Assembly: GCA_948146395.1 (NCBI GenBank)
Contig: OX411545.1
Coordinates: forward strand, 23,205,526-23,269,525
Direction: 5' to 3'
Length of the DNA stretch: 64,000 bases
Source of the DNA: Fragum whitleyi
Taxonomy: Eukaryota > Mollusca > Bivalvia > Cardiida > Cardiidae
Shown one piece after another: positions 34,301 to 41,400 of this stretch. The notes under the pieces were generated by a model, which saw only the letters and a list, made by a program, of their open reading frames with translations, searched no databases and was not told the DNA's origin. Each line of letters starts with the position of its first letter. The first letter of the stretch is position 1. A program made the translations under genes and the position numbers.

Positions 34301-35663
34301 AATAAAATCAAAATATTACAATGATAATTGCATTATGTAGGAACAATACATATTGTAAATGTCATGTAGCAAAGGGTTTCATTGAGAAATAAAGATTTTA
34401 ATATTTTGTTTCTTCCTCTTATCTGTGACATGTTATATTTTGAAATCAATAACACCCCTCTATCTGAAGGTCTACTCTACATGAAGCTTCAATAACTGAG
34501 CCAATGCTGAACATAACCAAAATATGTGTACAGTGAGACAGTTAATCCTCATCATGTTGAATAAAAACTTGTGGCAAAATTGCATCAAAATCAGAATGCT
34601 GAAAACACCGTATGCACTGGATTAATAAAGCGTCAGTTTTCATTTTGAAAACGTTATTTCTAAACGCTTGTGAATTGAATAGTTAACTCAGGTGGTTAAG
34701 ACTAAGATCAGACTGCAAAAAATGTGCAGGCTGATCTTTGTCTATACCTCCTGCCAAAGCAGGAATATTCCCCGTTCAGCATGAAAATGGTTAATATCCT
34801 AGACAACAACACAATGCAATAAGAATATTTGTCATGTTAATAGCTATTTAGAGACTATGATCGGGCTGTGCAACTGCACACTGATCTTAGAATTTACTAA
34901 GTTCACATTGAAATCATTGGAAATGTCATATATCGACTAAAATGTCTTTCCTTTCCTATGTCTTAGACTCTACCCTAGCATTATCAGAGCTACAGATACC
35001 ATCAGGCTTCCTTTATAGCATTTAGATGTAATTTGAAAGTAATTGAAAGTAATTGTTTATTACATGGCAATTACTTGTAATTGAGAAAATAGTCAATTAT
35101 TAATTGAATACAATTACTTCAAAAATGTAATTAATTACAGTTATCACAATTTAATTTTCAATTACCAAAGGTCTGACAGAAAGTGAGAGTATTTTGGACT
35201 TGAAAAAAAAAGAATTTAAATATACATAGTGATATCCTATATTATGGGTACTCATTTGAATAGTCTCATCAACATGATTCAAATTAGTACCAACAACATA
35301 GGGTTTCAATGCAAAATAGAGATTTTAGACTGGCTATACCCCCTCTTATATATACCTCTGCTTATCTGTCACATTTATAGCATTTGATAATAGTCTGACT
35401 AAAAGCCAAACAAAGTTCTACAGTTCTACAGTTCAAACCTTGTCACTTGTTGATCGAATGGTTAAATATCCTTGATGATGCTCTTCTTTGTCAGATGTAA
35501 GACTTGCCGGGGGATGAACGCAAACATTGTTTTTACAGTAAATGATTTCCCCATCCAGAGGAGGCGGCTTCAGGTTTGACGAGGACAATCCAAGGAAACT
35601 GGAAGCTTTCTTGAAAATGCTACTGAACGCCATTCTCTCTTCTATTGTCACATTGTTCTGTAC
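13147..35663 (-). CDS. TBC1D16: TBC1 domain family member 16 (RabGAP), complete coding region, 10 coding exons
   Basis: GTPase-activating protein for Rab GTPases; vertebrate TBC1D16 is described as a Rab4A GAP acting on endosomal receptor recycling. Coding join on the minus strand: 35633-35439, 33783-32484, 30039-29867, 28331-28155, 21568-21420, 20224-20090, 17459-17273, 15996-15899, 15489-15261, 13326-13147, about 940 residues ending in TGA. Every intron is GT-AG and phases agree throughout. Residues 1-65 match the conserved N-terminus (DGEIIY.KNNVCVHPP), 66-495 are mostly low complexity, ~496-556 carry the SRESQYK..HFHHGGLDKL block, and ~616-900 are the TBC domain. The arginine finger (V-x-x-D-x-x-R, KDVVRTDR, about R690) and glutamine finger (GYTQGMSD, about Q727) are both present, so it should be catalytically active. 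The C-terminal Cys-rich CxLCGxGMWDSG..VECTG block is intact. It is longer than the human protein (~767 aa) because of exon 2. At least one 5' non-coding exon lies upstream of the acceptor at 35664 and was not located; the 3' UTR end was not found. Confidence 0.95.
13587..13826. mobile_element. MITE family M1
   Basis: TGAGCCTGTATGTGACATTT at the left and CACGCACAGGCTCA at the right, flanked by TATA on both sides (likely a TA-type target duplication). It lies in TBC1D16 intron 9... upstream flank of exon 10 (within the 13327-15260 intron). Confidence 0.75.
13837..14395. repeat. Tandem array of ~135-bp units, about 4 copies
   Basis: 'aaaatatggcctctagagtg' recurs with 'tttttctaagatttgac' and 'ttattctgacaa'. 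Inside the intron between TBC1D16 exons 9 and 10. Confidence 0.8.
14455..14752. mobile_element. MITE family M5, inverted copy
   Basis: 'taccgtatttctcctaataa' to 'attattagggtaaaaacagta', the reverse orientation of the 6585 copy. Confidence 0.6.
15261..15489 (-). CDS. TBC1D16: TBC1D16 coding exon 9
   Basis: 229 nt, acceptor ATTCTAG|ATGGAT, donor GGAAG|GTAGGG. It encodes RWILLCFKREFNEKEALRIW, ESCWSHYQTDYFHLFICVAI and HMSGDLVLRK. The core WxLLCFKREF and DYFHLFICVAI strings identify the TBC1D15/16/17 group. Confidence 0.96.
15899..15996 (-). CDS. TBC1D16: TBC1D16 coding exon 8
   Basis: 98 nt, acceptor TTATTTTCAG|AATTAC, donor CACAG|GTAAAG. It encodes NYLRELLRLMTRTFYDHLCT then LGDDAMELLFAHR, TBC-domain helices corresponding to 'YLRELLRLTHVRFYQHL' of the vertebrate protein. 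Too short to show as an open frame by itself. Confidence 0.93.
16554..16620. repeat. M4 hairpin, near-perfect 23-bp stem
   Basis: 'atgaaacagttgtaactgcc' (from 16561) pairs with the complementary arm ending 16612, with an AT-rich loop. Best preserved copy of the M4 family. Confidence 0.7.
17273..17459 (-). CDS. TBC1D16: TBC1D16 coding exon 7 (glutamine finger)
   Basis: Acceptor TCTTTACAG|ATGTAT, donor CTG|GTATGT. It encodes CILLNYAIANPNFGYTQGMS, then DLLAPVLAEI and WCFVGLMQKTIFVSSPKDCD. Contains the Y-x-Q catalytic glutamine finger. It has the highest similarity to vertebrate TBC1D16 of all exons. Confidence 0.96.
17581..19064 (-). mobile_element. Tandem-unit element with hairpin-CTTGTT terminus (H1)
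   Basis: In TBC1D16 intron 6. Left end AACAAGA followed by the perfect hairpin GGACCATGATGGTCC; right end 'ctcaggtaagctaaaaa', preceded by a CpG-rich 'gacgacggacgacagacgac' run. The core is about 8 head-to-tail units of ~170 bp with 'gtttcatgaagattggacca', 'gtggcctctagagtgtaaac' and 'gatatggcatggatccttcc'. This resembles bivalve tandem-repeat-bearing elements ('pearl'-like). No ORF. Confidence 0.75.
20090..20224 (-). CDS. TBC1D16: TBC1D16 coding exon 6 (arginine finger)
   Basis: Acceptor ACATTTCAG|GGAATC, donor CTCAA|GTAAGT. It encodes ESLSEAEREEFWRNVQCTVE then KDVVRTDRSHPYFKGENNPN. This contains the V-x-x-D-x-x-R catalytic motif B with the arginine finger. Confidence 0.95.
20677..21280. repeat. 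Direct duplication of ~300 bp
   Basis: 20680-20960 and 20980-21280 share 'agaatgttatcttcacat', 'accacctgattattctttat', 'caaataatg/aaatactgactca', 'aagagcattcagt' and 'attcttcagaaatagtgaaa'. A tandem duplication of a decayed M2-like copy just downstream of TBC1D16 exon 5. Confidence 0.65.
21420..21568 (-). CDS. TBC1D16: TBC1D16 coding exon 5 (TBC domain start)
   Basis: Acceptor TCTCTTTGCAG|GCC, donor AAAG|GTTTGA, ends in phase 2. It encodes AIFFGGIDPGLRHEAWPFLL followed by HYFPFDSTFEER, the first helices of the TBC domain (the G-I-x-x-x-x-R-x-x-x-W-x-x-L motif A is intact). Confidence 0.95.
22964..25470 (-). mobile_element. Tandem-unit element H2 nested in hAT-like copy A
   Basis: Left end AACAAG plus hairpin AGGGCCTTTGGCCCT, right end 'gcacttcatgctcaggtgag'. 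The core is ~165-bp units, about ten, each with 'gctccgcacctggtggccca', 'gatatgattttagctatttt', 'ctgatcatccatgccaattt' and 'gaagaagaagg'. CpG-rich 'gacgccggacgacgaccgac' near the right end. Confidence 0.75.
23060..23166 (-). pseudogene. Fossil LINE endonuclease fragment
   Basis: The minus-strand translation of this segment matches the better-preserved copy at 42501-42600 ([15 protein letters not shown] ... [10 protein letters not shown]). It is a remnant of an AP-endonuclease-like domain C-terminus (S-x-L-D-L-V-F ... S-D-H). Confidence 0.5.
26990..27268 (-). mobile_element. tRNA-derived SINE (complete)
   Basis: On the minus strand the tRNA-like head (from 27268) shows box A 'tagcgcatttgg' and box B 'ggtttgatccc', and the body ends with 'gccgctttcaac' complement and an ATTGATTG tail. 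It lies next to the duplicated TBC1D16 exon copies. Confidence 0.75.
27339..27494 (-). pseudogene. TBC1D16: Duplicated TBC1D16 exon 4, copy a (possible SINE-derived acceptor)
   Basis: Homology to exon 4 runs from YKQFMIVKPQLTDDQ to LRK (27486-27339) with an intact GTGAGC donor. All five nucleotide differences from the parental copy are synonymous. The 5' end is fused to a tRNA-like SINE head, whose sequence offers CATTCAG|GGCCAT. Used as an acceptor this gives a 156-nt exon in phase 0 at both ends (GHPYKQFM...), i.e. a usable alternative to exon 4. Whether it is spliced is unknown. Confidence 0.7.
27487..27566 (-). mobile_element. SINE tRNA-like head fragment between exon 4 copies
   Basis: Minus strand: 'tagcgcagttgg' (box A) and 'ggttgggctcc' (box B). 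Identical sequence recurs at 28001-28085 and a piece at 27752-27798, i.e. one per duplicated unit, so the SINE head was part of the duplicated segment. Confidence 0.7.
27638..27745 (-). pseudogene. TBC1D16: Duplicated TBC1D16 exon 4, copy b (5'-truncated)
   Basis: The last 108 nt of exon 4 (DQCQPEEGIYS to LRK) with an intact GTGAGC donor. Compared with the parental exon it has two amino-acid changes (H to Q, T to S) and three synonymous changes. The sequence before it ends AAAAAG|GATCAA, an AG without a polypyrimidine tract, so normal splicing is doubtful. Confidence 0.75.
27870..27959 (-). pseudogene. TBC1D16: Duplicated TBC1D16 exon 4, copy c (5'-truncated)
   Basis: The last 90 nt of exon 4 (EGIYSMVTEDIWQTHMMDDG to LRK) with an intact GTGAGC donor. 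The 5' part is replaced by unrelated sequence and no convincing acceptor is visible. It has four differences from the parental exon, all synonymous (GAT/GAC, ACT/ACA, CAA/CAG, ACG/ACA). It could be a relic or an alternative exon using a cryptic acceptor. Confidence 0.75.
28001..28085 (-). mobile_element. SINE tRNA-like head fragment downstream of exon 4
   Basis: Same 80-bp tRNA-like sequence as 27487-27566 with the same boundaries ('ggatggccctgaatggagcc' to 'attatggcagc'). Confidence 0.7.
28155..28331 (-). CDS. TBC1D16: TBC1D16 coding exon 4, parental copy of a duplicated exon
   Basis: 177 nt, phase 0 on both sides. Acceptor TTTACAG|CAGCAGCAG, donor AGAAAG|GTGAGC. It encodes QQQTSESDKNYKQFMIVKP to DDYQLRK, the segment leading into the TBC domain ('EEYKLRK' in vertebrates). 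It is the only one of four tandem copies that keeps a normal polypyrimidine tract and the 5' end of the exon, hence taken as the constitutive copy. See the three copies at 27339-27959. Confidence 0.93.
29265..29582. mobile_element. MITE family M5
   Basis: 'gtatttccccttataataac' to 'tttattaggagaaatatggt', in TBC1D16 intron 3. Confidence 0.6.
29625..29860. repeat. Decayed copy of the 1-1180 unit plus poly-C
   Basis: 'gttccaatgagtaccaacaa' and 'gacagccaattcaatttact' (twice in tandem) are followed by a (C)17 run at 29821-29837 and 'tcttatctgtacctctg'. It ends within about 10 bp of TBC1D16 exon 3's donor. Confidence 0.55.
29867..30039 (-). CDS. TBC1D16: TBC1D16 coding exon 3
   Basis: Acceptor ATTCCAG| before 30039, donor AAG|GTAAGC at 29866. 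It encodes GQMRSLRVFYSNL..GQIVIASRESQYK followed by HFHHGGLDKLAEIFQDW, the diagnostic TBC1D16 block before the TBC domain. Joined to exon 2 in phase 1 it gives an uninterrupted frame (exons 2+3 = 491 codons). Confidence 0.95.
30244..30358. repeat. Perfect 57-bp-arm palindrome with 1-nt loop
   Basis: Arm 30244-30300 (begins GGGGCATTACTCTTACAAC) and arm 30302-30358 are exact reverse complements around a single G at 30301. In TBC1D16 intron 2, 200 bp upstream of exon 3. It could be a fold-back insertion, a dsRNA source or an assembly artefact. Confidence 0.85.
32484..33783 (-). CDS. TBC1D16: TBC1D16 coding exon 2 (long disordered region)
   Basis: 1300-nt exon, acceptor CATTGAAG| before 33783, donor G|GTAAGT at 32483, ending in phase 1. 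It starts with VNGPSLVLTWIPNS, matching the 'L.LAWVPNS' of vertebrate TBC1D16, and ends with EQVCGVFSVDLG, matching 'EQICGVFRVDLG'. The ~400 residues between are Ser/Asn/Asp/Thr-rich and poorly conserved. They include an acidic run (DLDDDVIVDNEDADG) and Ser/Pro-rich stretches (SGPDSDPPSPCSSSPIS) likely to be phosphorylated or flexible. The long antisense frames over this exon are shadows. Confidence 0.95.
33957..34262 (-). mobile_element. Short hairpin-CTTGTT element with poly-C and GACA run (H6)
   Basis: AACAAG plus hairpin 'atgtttgtaaaacat', then 'atgcccccccc' and at the far end 'cagacggacagacag' and 'cttcgaagggggg'. Ends partly inverted. In TBC1D16 intron 1. Confidence 0.5.
34542..34794. 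mobile_element. TTAA-type MITE family M2
   Basis: TTAATCCTCATCATGTTGAA to 'cagcatgaaaatggttaa'. In TBC1D16 intron 1. Confidence 0.65.
35439..35663 (-). CDS. TBC1D16: TBC1D16 coding exon 1 with start codon
   Basis: The exon begins after a CTTCAG acceptor at 35664, so 35663-35634 is 5' UTR. The start ATG is 35633-35631 (MAFSSIFKKASSFLG), chosen because it aligns with the start of vertebrate TBC1D16 and the residues before it do not. The donor AAG|GTTTGA follows 35439, phase 0. It encodes the DGEIIYCKNNVCVHPP block, the best conserved N-terminal signature. Confidence 0.92.
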
Positions 35664-35814
35664 CTGAAGATCATACAAAAGAAATATTTTGTGACAACAA
35701 GGATACAACAGATTGTATTTACTTTAGATATGGAAGAAATATTTTCATATCACATGAGAATATTTTCTACACAGCAAAAGGAAAAATACAAGCTTTTGGT
35801 CGTGCACAAGGTTA

Positions 35815-36440
35815 AGTCCAAAAGGGCCTGAATTAGCAAAAAAACTCATAAAAAATTGGACCTTATTTGAAGCCTCAAGAGTGTAAACATGAAATTGATA
35901 TTTTCCCCTTACATCAAAATTAATGGATCCTTCTCATTTTCAAAAGGGCTCAACCTTGTGACCTGACAAACATCCTGATCAATATTCATTAAGATTGGAT
36001 GATAATTGTGCCTTCTAGAGTGCAAACAGGGAAACTGTGATTAAGGCTCCTTTTCTGGTGATTCATTTTGTTTGTTTGAATGAGGTTTTATGCCACTTTC
36101 AAAAATCTTTCAGCTATATTGCGGCGGCTGTAGACCTAACAATGGATTCCGAGTTTTTCTCACACCAGTACTACAATTATATCCTTTCCTAGCCTCCAGC
36201 TGCTATCCCACATAGGTCTACAGTTTATTGACCCATTTGTGAGAGACAAATAGTCATAAAGAATAAGTGCAGCCATCAGGGATTAAACCCAGTCCCTCTA
36301 GAATGACAGTCTGATGCACTACCAATTGCTCTTTGACGGCCTTGATATGATTCATATCCTTTCCATTTTTGATAGGGTTCATCTTTGTGACCTGACAAAT
36401 ATTCTGAACAAGTTTCATTAAAATTAAGTATGACAAATCA
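35815..36440. repeat. Fragment of the H1 tandem family, split by a SINE
   Basis: 'tgaagcctcaagagtgtaaac', 'catcctgatcaatattcatt' and 'aatagggttcatctttgtgac'-like words match H1 units. The fragment is interrupted by the SINE at 36062-36342 after 'ggctccttttctggtga'. Confidence 0.6.
36062..36342 (-). mobile_element. tRNA-derived SINE inserted in an H1 fragment
   Basis: Minus strand: tRNA-like head at the 36342 end (box B-like 'gggtttaatccc'), body with 'gccactttcaaa' complement. Same family as 26990-27268. Lies just upstream of TBC1D16 coding exon 1. Confidence 0.7.
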
Positions 36441-37007
36441 TCAATGAAATGCGGGTGATGTTTAATAGGAATGTTTTCATCCCATAAGATTATTTAAGGT
36501 CACCGAATTCCACAGTGCGCAAATACAATGTTGAAGATTTCATTTATAATTTAAAGAACTGATTTAAGTAAATTAATACATAATGCAATGTTAACATTTC
36601 ATTAAGTGTAATTCGGTTTATACATTACACACTTCATTGAGTGTTGTTGGGAAAAGTGTAATTTGGTCTTTTCTTCACTATCTTAGCCTTAAAATTATCA
36701 GGTGAAATTCTGTGATCTCAAAAGAATTTCATTTCATTTAACATCTCCCTCTAATTTCTTTTCATCGCATACAATATCATCTCAAGTAAACATGCTATTG
36801 TTGCATTATTTTTGTACTGTAAAGTACGGTGAAATTTGGCGTAATTCTGATTTCCGGTGTAATTCAGTTATTCTATGCACTAGTCTTAAAGATGTACAAA
36901 AAAATTCATCTAGATAGTCGCTTGAGTCACTAAAAAATTGAGGATTTTCTGCGGTCCAGGACCCCTGGCTAGGGCTTGTCCTTGACACACCATGGGCCCT
37001 ATTGGAC

Positions 37008-37857
37008 GGGTTGGCCTAAAATACGAAATGGACTGCCTTGTCCGAAATGGGGCGAAATGGACCTTTTAATGGCGAAATGGACTTTTATATATTACATTTC
37101 ATGATTAAATTTCTACTTTTTATGAGACAATTGAATGCTTTATAGATGATTTTAATTTAAAAAAAAGATGCATTTTGATATCATTGGAAGACTGACATTT
37201 ATTTGCTCCGGATTAAATAACTCATCGACGAAACGGACTTCCTTATTACTGAACAATGATTAAACTATCCAGATTTCTGCAAACAATCGAATCAACCTCA
37301 TATAGCTTGTTTATATTATCATGATATTTCATTTCAATACATTCATACGATAATTTTCTTACAAAAATAGAAGACACATTCATGATAGGTTCCTTCATGA
37401 TAAAGGCCATAGAACTTGATAGCGCGAGCGCGAAATTGACATTTCGGATGTCGAAATGGAGTTCAATGAATTTGGACTAAAAATGTTAGGTTAATAGCAT
37501 GTAACTTGCTTTATCTTGACGGAAAGTAGCCTCATTAAACAACAGTGCATTTAAGAATTTATTAATAAAAAGTTTAATTTTCTTTAATGCCAAAGTTTTT
37601 TGCCAAAGACTAACAGCGAAATGGATATGAATACGACGAAATTGGCTCTGGAAACATTTGACAGAATTTCTATAATCGGATTAATAATTAATAAATCAAT
37701 CAATAAAATGATCAAATGAATAATTTTAGGAAAAAAAACTACCCAATTATTATCCATTTTTGAGTTTATTACATATATTATAGTCCATTTCGTCGTGAGA
37801 AGGTCCATTTCGCTCCATTTCGTGGTGGCTGGTCCATTTCGTATTTTAGGCCAACCG
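37008..37857. mobile_element. Mutator-like non-autonomous element (850 bp) in the gene-pair intergenic region
   Basis: 9-bp target duplication CTATTGGAC at 36999-37007 and 37858-37866. Inverted ends are perfect for 25 bp from the second base (GGTTGGCCTAAAATACG...). Many subterminal copies of 'cgaaatggac' / 'gtccatttcg'. 9-bp duplications are typical of Mutator-like elements. No ORF of note. Confidence 0.8.
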
Positions 37858-38339
37858 CTATTGGACCCCTATCCCCAGCCCTTTCACACTCCTGACACCT
37901 GGGGACCCTTGACAGCTATGGAATGTCTGTATGATAAATATCTGCAGTCACAGCAAACAGCCTTAGAGAGAAAAATTGTTTCTTGTTTCAAAAAAAATGT
38001 AAAACTCATATATCAAAGTTATTCAAGTCACAAAAGATTGATTTATGACATAAGTTAGTGTCCCTACAAGATGTCAAGCTAAAAGAGAAGATAGAAAGAT
38101 TTAGAAAGGATAGATCTAAATTCTTTAATTAACATGATCCTCTAGAAATTGATTTACCATACAAATCTTGAGATCTCACGAGTCGTTAAAGGGTGAAAAC
38201 TGATTAAATTGTTTGTAAAAAATTGTCACAAAATGTGACAGCATAATGTCAAATAACACAGCTTTTCGGACTATACTGGGAAATCGTAGAAAGCAAATAA
38301 ATCCGAATGTAGATTCGTAATGTTGATTTTGTGTCAAAG

Positions 38340-38410
38340 GCCGTGATTGGTCAATAAACTACCCACAATTCCGTATAATGATATTTCCTGCATAGCAACA
38401 TATCAACATC
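38340..38410. promoter_or_regulatory. Putative TBC1D16/CCDC40 bidirectional promoter core with CCAAT, forkhead and X-box-like sites
   Basis: Seen: ATTGG (inverted CCAAT, NF-Y) at 38346-38350; GTCAATA, matching the forkhead consensus RYMAAYA, at 38350-38356; TTTCC-TGCAT-AGCAAC at 38384-38399 with a clean RFX half-site AGCAAC and a weak second half. Known: RFX and FOXJ1 factors drive motile-cilium genes. Inferred: this is the CCDC40 promoter just upstream of the ATG. The CCAAT box reads forward on the minus strand and may also serve TBC1D16. Confidence 0.5.
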
Positions 38411-38430
38411 ATGGCTGATAAAGACGAAAG
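38411..38430 (+). CDS. CCDC40: CCDC40 coding exon 1 (start codon, 20 nt)
   Basis: ATGGCTGATAAAGACGAAAG followed by donor GTGATT, encoding MADKDER with the Arg codon split by the intron. Joining to 49327 gives ...[13 protein letters not shown] with an open frame. Initiation with MA plus acidic residues resembles the vertebrate N-terminus. The assignment rests on position, splice site, phase and promoter context, not on homology. Confidence 0.65.
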
Positions 38431-41400
38431 GTGATTTGACTTTAAAACCTAATTGGTAGTCAGAATTTTCTAAGTAAAAATTAATAGGATTTATACAAAT
38501 CAAAATTTTATCTAAGGTACAAACCAATTACGATCAGTTTCTCATGAGACAAATTGTAGTTTACATTTGACATTGCTAGATCTAGTTTAATTTTAGCATT
38601 GCTTTCATCTCACCAGCAAAAATTTATTTAAAGTTGACTAGACATTACATGTCAGCCCAAATAGTTCAGTCAGTGGAGCACTGGACTCGAATAATATAAT
38701 AATAGGTTTTACCTATAGACGGGAAAAGAAATTTGAAGAAAGAACCATTCTAGATTTAATAATTTACTCAACTTAAGCTACCGAATTTAACAATAAGGCT
38801 CCTGCACCCCAAACTTTTGCTGTATCGACACGTGTGAATGATGTATCAAATTCAATAAAAAAAAAAAAAGATAAGTACAGTAAAAAGGTGAAATAAACTT
38901 CCCCAGGTGCTGTACAAAACATGCACATGATCACTAATTTTCAAAAAAACCAAAACAAAACAAAATAGGCTATTTATCAAATCGATTGCTAATTGATTTT
39001 TCTCATTTATTTCTAGATGGATTTCGACAGTCACAGTCATTTAGAATAGATAAGCGTCAACATCGGAAGAAATTAACATAATATCAGTGAAAGATGTTCA
39101 AAACAATCCTTATTATTCTTCGTAAAATGTGTAACTTTGAATATGGGCGCACGTATTTTAGAAACTGCGTCAGGTCTAAATCCTAAAGAATGCGATTCCG
39201 ACTAGGTGTTGGCCGGCATAGCTTTAGCTAAAATAGTTGTATTTACATTTTTTTAAAAAATCAAACTGCGAATTTTGTTATAGATTTCATCTTTTTCAAA
39301 TCTTAACCGGGAATATTGCTATTGATTTAATCTCTTTTTCAAGTCTTATCCCGCTTTTCAACCCGACGGAAAAGCGCAACAACAATGACGTTGTTTTAGC
39401 GGGAAAATGTAGCGTCTTTTTTCCACAAAGTGTAGAATGACGTCATTTGCGGAGGGTAAAAAGAAAACGTCATTCAGACGAGATTCTAAGCAAAAATGTG
39501 TAACTTTTTACATGTAAGGCTGATTCTTATCCTATTTTTACGACAACAATTTAAATTTTGATAATGATCGACAGGAAAAAAATCGAAGAACAAATTGTTG
39601 ATAAATTAAAATGAATAATAAAAACAAAATGGCGAAATCTCGCGAGATCATCATCCTCCATGTAGGCCGCCATTGCGACACAAAATTAAACTTTGATGGT
39701 ATATGTATTTCATTTTGATTTTGGATATTTTAATGTTTTACACGCGTTATCTAGAAGCGGGAAAAGCCGCAAAGCGCCCTTCGGACGCTTTGCGTTTCTT
39801 TTCCCGTACAATTGAAGGTCGATTGCGTGGGTTCAATCGGGATGGCACACTATGAAACAAATTATTGTTTGGATGTGATGATTAACCACCCCATGAGACA
39901 GTGCTTTACACAGTCACGTTGATGAACCATTGCCAACAATATCCGGTCAGAAACAAAAGCTGGTTTGGAAATTCTTTGTATTATTATTAATATTTATCGC
40001 GTGAATTTTAGCGACAAACAAATTAGACTGATCCATTTCTGCGAAAAATCAAGATACCCGGAAACAGTTGAATAAAACAGCAGGCTGTCTACCGATTCCT
40101 ATATTCCTATTAAACTCCTATATTTTGGGTCCAAATCCTATATTTTTAAGCACCTCCTATAAAACTCCTATATTTTGAAAATATTTCCTATATTTTTAGC
40201 TCACCTGAGCACGAAGTGCTCATGTGAGCTATTGTAATCACCTTTCATCCGGCGTTCGGTCGTCGGTCGTCGTCTGGCGTCCGTCAACAATTTCCTTAAA
40301 CGTCATCTCCTCCTAAACTACTGGGCCAATTAACACTAAATTTTACAGAAATGTTGCTTAGGTGGTCCCCTTTAAAAATAGCTAAAAGAATTGAAATCCA
40401 TGAAAAACCTTGTTGCTATAGCAACCAAAGGTGAAATTTTAAGAAAATCTTAAAAATTCTTCTTCTCCTCAACCAGGAGTCCTAGAGACTTAAAATTTGG
40501 TATGGATGATCAGTTCATAGACCTGAATTAGAATATCTAAAATCATATCTGTTGGGCCAACAGGGGCGGAGCACCAGGGGGGAGGGGGTAGAACTTTGGG
40601 TAAATTTTGTAATCTTCAACCTTCTTCTTCTTTGGAACCTGGATCCCTACAGACTTGAAAATTGGCATGGATGATCAGTTCATAGACTTGAATTAAAATA
40701 GCTAAAATCATATTTGTTGGGCCACCAGGTGCGGAGCATCAGGGGGGAGGGGTTAGTACTTTTGGTAAATTTTGTAATCTTAAACCTTCTTCTTCTTCGG
40801 AACCAGGAGCCCTACAGATTTGAAAATTAGCATGGATGATCAGTTCATAGACCTGAATTAAAATAGCTAAAATCATATCTGTTGGGCCACCAGGTGCGGA
40901 GCACCTGGGGGGAGGCGGTGGTACTTAGGGGTAAATTTTATAATCTTAAACCTACTTCTTCTTCGGAACCAGGAGCCTAACAGACTTGAAAATAGGCATG
41001 GATGATCAGTTCATAGCCCTGAATGAAAATCGCTAAAATCATATCTGTTTGGCCATCAGGTGCGGAGCACAAGGGGGAGGGGGGGAGTACTTTGGGTAAA
41101 TTTTGAAATTTTTAACCTTTTTTTTCTTCGGAACCAGGAGCCCTACAGACTTGAAAATTGGCATTGATAATCAGCTTATAAACCTTAATTAAAATAATTT
41201 AAATCATGACTGTTGGATCACCAGGTGCAGATCATCTGGGGGGAGGGGGTAGTGCTTTGTTGAAAATTTTGAAATCTTTGACTGTCTTCTTCTGATGTAC
41301 CAGAATCCCTAAAGCCTATATTTTTGACATGAATGATCAGCTCATAGACCTTATCTGAAATAGCTAAAATCATGAATGTTTGGCCACCGGTCGCAGAGCA

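Noticed and set aside
39600..39673. Minus-strand ATG at 39673 as a first coding exon ([13 protein letters not shown]...)
   Set aside because: Attractive context but no convincing donor before the frame enters AT-rich sequence, and TBC1D16 already has a conserved start at 35633; kept only as a promoter observation.
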